Shown here: positions 4,635 through 7,853 of the stretch, one piece after another
Numbering within the stretch: position 1 is the first letter of the stretch
Layout: every line of letters starts with the position of its first letter
Assembly (NCBI GenBank): GCA_902796695.1
Contig: CADBQE010000144.1
Location: forward strand, 1 to 7,853
Direction: 5' to 3'
Length of the DNA stretch: 7,853 nucleotides
Source: an uncultured Lachnospiraceae bacterium
GTDB taxonomy: Bacteria > Bacillota > Clostridia > Lachnospirales > Lachnospiraceae
Translations under genes and position numbers: made by a program
Notes under the pieces: generated by a model
Told to the model about the DNA's origin: nothing
What the model saw: only the letters and a program-made list of their open reading frames with translations
Database searches by the model: none

Positions 4635-6023
4635 ATGAAAACCAGAAAACGGTATTTGACGGGAATCATTCTTGCAGCGGTTTTGCTGTGCACATCTTGC
4701 GGAAAAGCGCCTAACGAGAGCGCAGTACCGGGTGAAACGACATCCGTCCCCGGGACTTCCGCGCCTGCACCGGCGACGGAGCCGGAGAGCACTGCAGTCC
4801 CGACAGACGCGGAAAGCACGTCAGTCCCGGCGGACACGGAAACAGCGCCGGGATCTGCCACAGCCGGCCTCCCCGTCAACCCGCTCATCCCGGCCCAACG
4901 GATCTCCGTTTACCGTAACGGCCTCAACCAGAACTTTCACCTGTCCGAAACCGGTATTTACTGTCTGTCAGAAGAAAAAGCAGGCGTCTTTATTCTGTAC
5001 TGCGACGCGGATTCCGACGAATTCATCAAAGTGTGCGGCCGGCCGGACTGCCTGCACCATGACGAGACCTGCGACGCGTTCCTGGACGATACGATGATCC
5101 CTTCCATGGGCTACTATAACGGAAAGATCTATTACATCAAAGGCCGCGAAGAGATCATCTCCTCCACCCTCGGAGAACCGGCAAAACTGACGCCCCACAC
5201 CCTGATGCGGATGGACGCGGACGGCAGGAACAAACAAGAGCTGACTTATTGTTATGAAGAAGGGGAAGACTATGCCGGATGGGCTTCCGTCGGGTATTCC
5301 AACGGGATCGTGGAGTGCTGCTTTTCCTCCGTCGGGGCAGACGGACAGGTCGTATATACGCGGATGTTCACGCGCCTGGAAGATCCCGGATATTTTATCC
5401 CCTCAGCCATCAATTCGGAACTGCCTTCCGAATTGCGGGAGCCGTACGGAGGGATCTACAGCGGCGCTGAGGGACGGATCCTTCTGTCGGGCGGCCCGGA
5501 TGAAGAAAAAGAGAAGCTCTATCTATGGAATTATGACGGGAACAGCGTCAGCCTGATAGGGAATAAACCGATGGGGCCGGGGACCTTTACGGCCGGGACC
5601 GGCTACTATATGGACGGCGGCACCGTCATGCAGTGGGATTACGAAAAGCAGGAAGGAACGCCGCTGTTCGACACGGGCTTTGAGGCCCCGCTGGCACTGG
5701 CCGCATTTCCGGACTGTTTCGCGGTCTATGATAACCGGGGAGTCGTCATGCCGGGAGAGCCGGACGTGACTTCCGCCGTGGTCCGTTTTTACAGCTGGGA
5801 TTTTGAACAGCTGGGTGAATGCGAACTGCAGCTGGGGGAGCGGAGCGGGGGTATCCGCCTTTACGGAAATTACGTGTTCGGGGAGACTGAGACCCGGATC
5901 CTGCTGGTCAAAGACGCGCTGAACAGCCTGCTGCCGGATTATTATATTGAAAAAGCCGATTTCGGGACCGGGAGCATCCCGCTGCATGAGTATCATTATC
6001 CGCTTGACATGCCGGTTTATTAA
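4635..6023 (+). CDS. Lipoprotein paralogue 2, intact, Cys/His motif and propeller-like repeats
   Basis: The start ATG 4635 follows AAAGGAGG (4622-4629) by five bases. The product has 462 residues: signal peptide with lipobox LCTSC (lipidated C22), then a Pro/Ser/Thr/Glu linker to about residue 82 with repeated ESTAVP/ESTSVP units. A conserved head follows (RISVYRNGLN at about 89-98), with the motif C134-x4-C139-x-H141-x4-C146 in VCGRPDCLHHDETCDAF. Later come MDADGRNKQ, QWDYEKQEGTPLFDTG, FPDCFAV, FYSWDFEQLGECEL and GETETRILLVKD, and the end reads DFGTGSIPLHEYHYP. The Cys/His spacing would suit a metal site or a disulfide pair. DGRNKQ-type strands occur in propeller-like surface lipoproteins of gut Clostridia, from memory. 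It should sit on the outer face of the membrane. Binding partner and substrate are unknown. Its composition is more GC-rich than that of paralogue 1. Confidence 0.88.
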   Translation: MKTRKRYLTGIILAAVLLCTSCGKAPNESAVPGETTSVPGTSAPAPATEPESTAVPTDAESTSVPADTETAPGSATAGLPVNPLIPAQRISVYRNGLNQNFHLSETGIYCLSEEKAGVFILYCDADSDEFIKVCGRPDCLHHDETCDAFLDDTMIPSMGYYNGKIYYIKGREEIISSTLGEPAKLTPHTLMRMDADGRNKQELTYCYEEGEDYAGWASVGYSNGIVECCFSSVGADGQVVYTRMFTRLEDPGYFIPSAINSELPSELREPYGGIYSGAEGRILLSGGPDEEKEKLYLWNYDGNSVSLIGNKPMGPGTFTAGTGYYMDGGTVMQWDYEKQEGTPLFDTGFEAPLALAAFPDCFAVYDNRGVVMPGEPDVTSAVVRFYSWDFEQLGECELQLGERSGGIRLYGNYVFGETETRILLVKDALNSLLPDYYIEKADFGTGSIPLHEYHYPLDMPVY

Positions 6024-6078
6024 TGATAGACTAAACACACAATAACTATTTTGAACGATTCCCGTGAGGGGGTGAAGA
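6024..6078 (+). promoter_or_regulatory. 55-base spacer with ribosome binding site of lipoprotein 3
   Basis: The spacer is AT-rich and holds GAGGGGG (6066-6072), six bases before ATG 6079. I see no hairpin or convincing promoter, so read-through from the lipoprotein 2 gene is the simplest model. Confidence 0.4.
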
Positions 6079-7458
6079 ATGAAAAGAATACAGCATTATT
6101 TCCTTGCGATCCTTATCGTGCTGTCCATGATGCTTCTTTCTGCCTGCGGACAGTCCGGCCAACCGACGGACCCTTCGATTCCGTCGGAAACGACAGACCA
6201 ATCGATCCCGACAAAGTCTTCGGACCGGTCTGAAACCGATCCTTCTCACAGCACTACGGAATCCTCAGAATCCTCCGCGTCCCCTGAATCCCCTTCGTCT
6301 TCCGCTTCCCCGTCTGCCGATTCCCCGATCCCGGACCGCCGTATCGGCGTGGTCAGAACGGGAGATTACATCACTCAGACGGAACAGGGGATATACACGG
6401 TAGTTATGGAAAAAGTGGCGGAATCCGGCTACGGCTATATGACCTTCGTCCTGTACTGCGATCATAATTCTGATGAATTTGTAAAGCTTTGTGGAAGAGT
6501 GGACTGCCCGCACAACACGGCGGAGTGTGACGCGTGTCTGGGCCGCTGTGTTCCTTTATTGGGGTATTTTAACGGTCACCTGTATTATATTCAACAAAGA
6601 AATCAGGCAAACGCAGCCACGAATACTCTCTGCCGCATGGACCCGGATGGGCGCAATAAAACTACCGTTCTTTCTCTTTTCCCCGACTCTCAGGAGGGGA
6701 AGCAAAACATCGGAATTGCGGATCCGGAGTTCTTTAACGGATATTTTAAGGTTGGACTTCAAAAACTGAACGAAGACGGTATAGTAAAGTACGAGATATG
6801 CTATTGCAGTCTGGATGATCCGTCGTCTCTGAAACCTACGGCTCTGGAACTGAAGCATCCCATGTCGGAACTGCAGAGCATCCAGTTCAGCAACGGCGAC
6901 AGTATACTGGTCGGAGACCAGTTTGACGGGGACCAGACAAAAGACGATCAGGGAGTGCTGATCTATGAATTCCTTTATGCGTGGGATCCTGCTTCTAATA
7001 ACCTGGAAACGGTAGGAGACAGAAAAACGGACGGAGGCGGATATTATGACCGATCCGGCGGGTATCTGATAGAAGACGGCAAAATCTGCCGCTGGCATTA
7101 TGAAGACCGCTCGGCAGAACCTGTGTTTGACACGGGCCTGGAGGGAAACTTGTTCCTCTATTGCTATCCGGACTGCCTTGTCGTTTCGGAATCCCGGGCA
7201 GCGGATGAGGAAGAGACCGATACGGTGTTCCTGTGGTTCTATGACTGGGACTTTAACAGTCTGGGAGAATGCCGCGTCGTATTCGACAGAGCCAGCTGGT
7301 ATCCGTCCGTCATCGTGGGAGAGACGGAAAACAGGATCATTCTGGGAGATCCGCTCCGGATCGATTATCCCCTGTGGTACATCGAAAAATCCGACTTCGG
7401 CACCGGAAACATCGCCCTGCACGAATATCATTATCCGGAGATGGATCTGCTGGAGTGA
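6079..7458 (+). CDS. Lipoprotein paralogue 3, intact, Cys/His motif and propeller-like repeats
   Basis: The 459-residue product starts at ATG 6079. It has a signal peptide with lipobox LLSAC (lipidated C23), then a Ser/Pro/Thr/Glu/Asp linker to about residue 86 that is much longer than in paralogue 1. The motif C138-x4-C143-x-H145-x4-C150 (KLCGRVDCPHNTAECDAC) has the same spacing as in the other two, with two further cysteines just after it (C153 and C157). MDPDGRNKT, FDTGLEGN, YPDCLVV, FYDWDFNSLGECRV, GETENRIILGD and the final DFGTGNIALHEYHYPEMDLLE follow in the same order as in the paralogues. The end of the gene is nearly identical in DNA to paralogue 1. The gene lies 34 bases before the ABC ATPase, so it may be a surface partner of that transporter, but this rests on position only. 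Confidence 0.88.
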   Translation: MKRIQHYFLAILIVLSMMLLSACGQSGQPTDPSIPSETTDQSIPTKSSDRSETDPSHSTTESSESSASPESPSSSASPSADSPIPDRRIGVVRTGDYITQTEQGIYTVVMEKVAESGYGYMTFVLYCDHNSDEFVKLCGRVDCPHNTAECDACLGRCVPLLGYFNGHLYYIQQRNQANAATNTLCRMDPDGRNKTTVLSLFPDSQEGKQNIGIADPEFFNGYFKVGLQKLNEDGIVKYEICYCSLDDPSSLKPTALELKHPMSELQSIQFSNGDSILVGDQFDGDQTKDDQGVLIYEFLYAWDPASNNLETVGDRKTDGGGYYDRSGGYLIEDGKICRWHYEDRSAEPVFDTGLEGNLFLYCYPDCLVVSESRAADEEETDTVFLWFYDWDFNSLGECRVVFDRASWYPSVIVGETENRIILGDPLRIDYPLWYIEKSDFGTGNIALHEYHYPEMDLLE

Positions 7459-7492
7459 CACCGTCCGCATAGACTTTTAGGGAAAACGACTG

Positions 7493-7853
7493 ATGGAACT
7501 TGTAATTCGAGATCTTACCAAACGCTACGGGGAAAAGCTGGCGCTGGACGGCTTTTCCTATTCCTTTACGCCCGGGATCTACGGGATACTGGGAGCCAAC
7601 GGCGCGGGAAAAACGACCCTGATGAACCTGATCACGGACAACGTGAAGCGGGACGGCGGCAGCATCGAGTATAACGGAACGGATATCCTGAAGCTGGGCG
7701 ATTCCTTCCGGGACATCCTGGGCTACATGCCGCAGCAGCAGGGCCTGTACGAAGGCATGACGGCGGAGGGCTTTCTGGCGTATCTCGCCCGCTTAAAGCG
7801 GATCCCGGGGCGCAGGATACCGCGGGAAATCACGCGGGTGCTGCGGCTGACGA
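7493..7853 (+). CDS. ABC transporter ATP-binding protein, N-terminal part (runs off window)
   Basis: The ATG at 7493 lies nine bases after AGGGA (7479-7483), and the frame is open to the window end (120 codons). It begins MELVIRDLTKRYGEKLALDG, typical of ABC ATPases. The Walker A motif GANGAGKTT is at residues 34-42 (catalytic lysine K40) and the Q-loop glutamine is at Q81 in GYMPQQQG. The Walker B and LSGGQ signature lie beyond the window. Such stand-alone ATPases pair with an ABC-2-type permease, usually encoded just downstream, and act in drug or peptide export, or in bacitracin- and lantibiotic-type resistance. Its substrate cannot be read here. It is the fourth gene of the XRE and lipoprotein operon. 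Confidence 0.93.
   Translation, partial: MELVIRDLTKRYGEKLALDGFSYSFTPGIYGILGANGAGKTTLMNLITDNVKRDGGSIEYNGTDILKLGDSFRDILGYMPQQQGLYEGMTAEGFLAYLARLKRIPGRRIPREITRVLRLT

Noticed and set aside
6556..7470. A 304-codon minus-strand frame opposite lipoprotein 3, with similar antisense frames at 2946-3455 and 5523-6038
   Set aside because: They recur opposite each paralogue because the paralogues share sequence, lack plausible starts and ribosome sites, and mirror the sense codon pattern.
1..7853. tRNA, rRNA, CRISPR arrays or a transposase gene
   Set aside because: No cloverleaf, ribosomal sequence, regularly spaced repeat array or transposase-like frame was seen on either strand.

Overview
The window suggests a Gram-positive member of the Clostridia (Bacillota). 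The signs are AGGAGG-type ribosome binding sites, a LytTR response regulator, a membrane-anchored XRE regulator, several lipobox proteins and an ABC-2-type ATPase. I cannot name the species from sequence alone.

Layout: (1) Positions 1-446 hold the C-terminal end of a UvrD/PcrA-type DNA helicase, cut by the window edge. (2) A convergent LytTR response regulator (466-1173, minus) meets it at a 28-base palindromic repeat (443-470) that carries the stop codons of both genes. (3) The roughly 530-base gene-free stretch from 1174 to 1701 holds a good minus-strand promoter far upstream of the regulator, a terminator-like hairpin just inside its long leader, a perfect long hairpin made of two inverted copies of the same 28-base repeat (1515-1578), and a palindrome next to a possible plus-strand promoter. 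(4) Positions 1702-3446 hold a small secreted protein and a lipoprotein. Both reading frames are broken by small shifts. (5) Positions 3575-7853 look like one plus-strand operon: XRE regulator with one membrane span, lipoprotein, lipoprotein, ABC transporter ATPase (cut by the window edge). Gaps between its genes are 25 to 55 bases.

The centrepiece is a family of three tandem paralogous lipoproteins (one broken). Each has an N-terminal lipobox, a variable low-complexity linker, an invariant C-x4-C-x-H-x4-C motif, propeller-like sequence repeats and a near-identical C-terminal block ending in DFGTG...LHEYHYP. They sit with a membrane-spanning regulator and an ABC ATPase. This suggests a cell-surface sensing or binding module tied to an exporter or resistance pump, but that role is inferred from context and no substrate can be read from the sequence.
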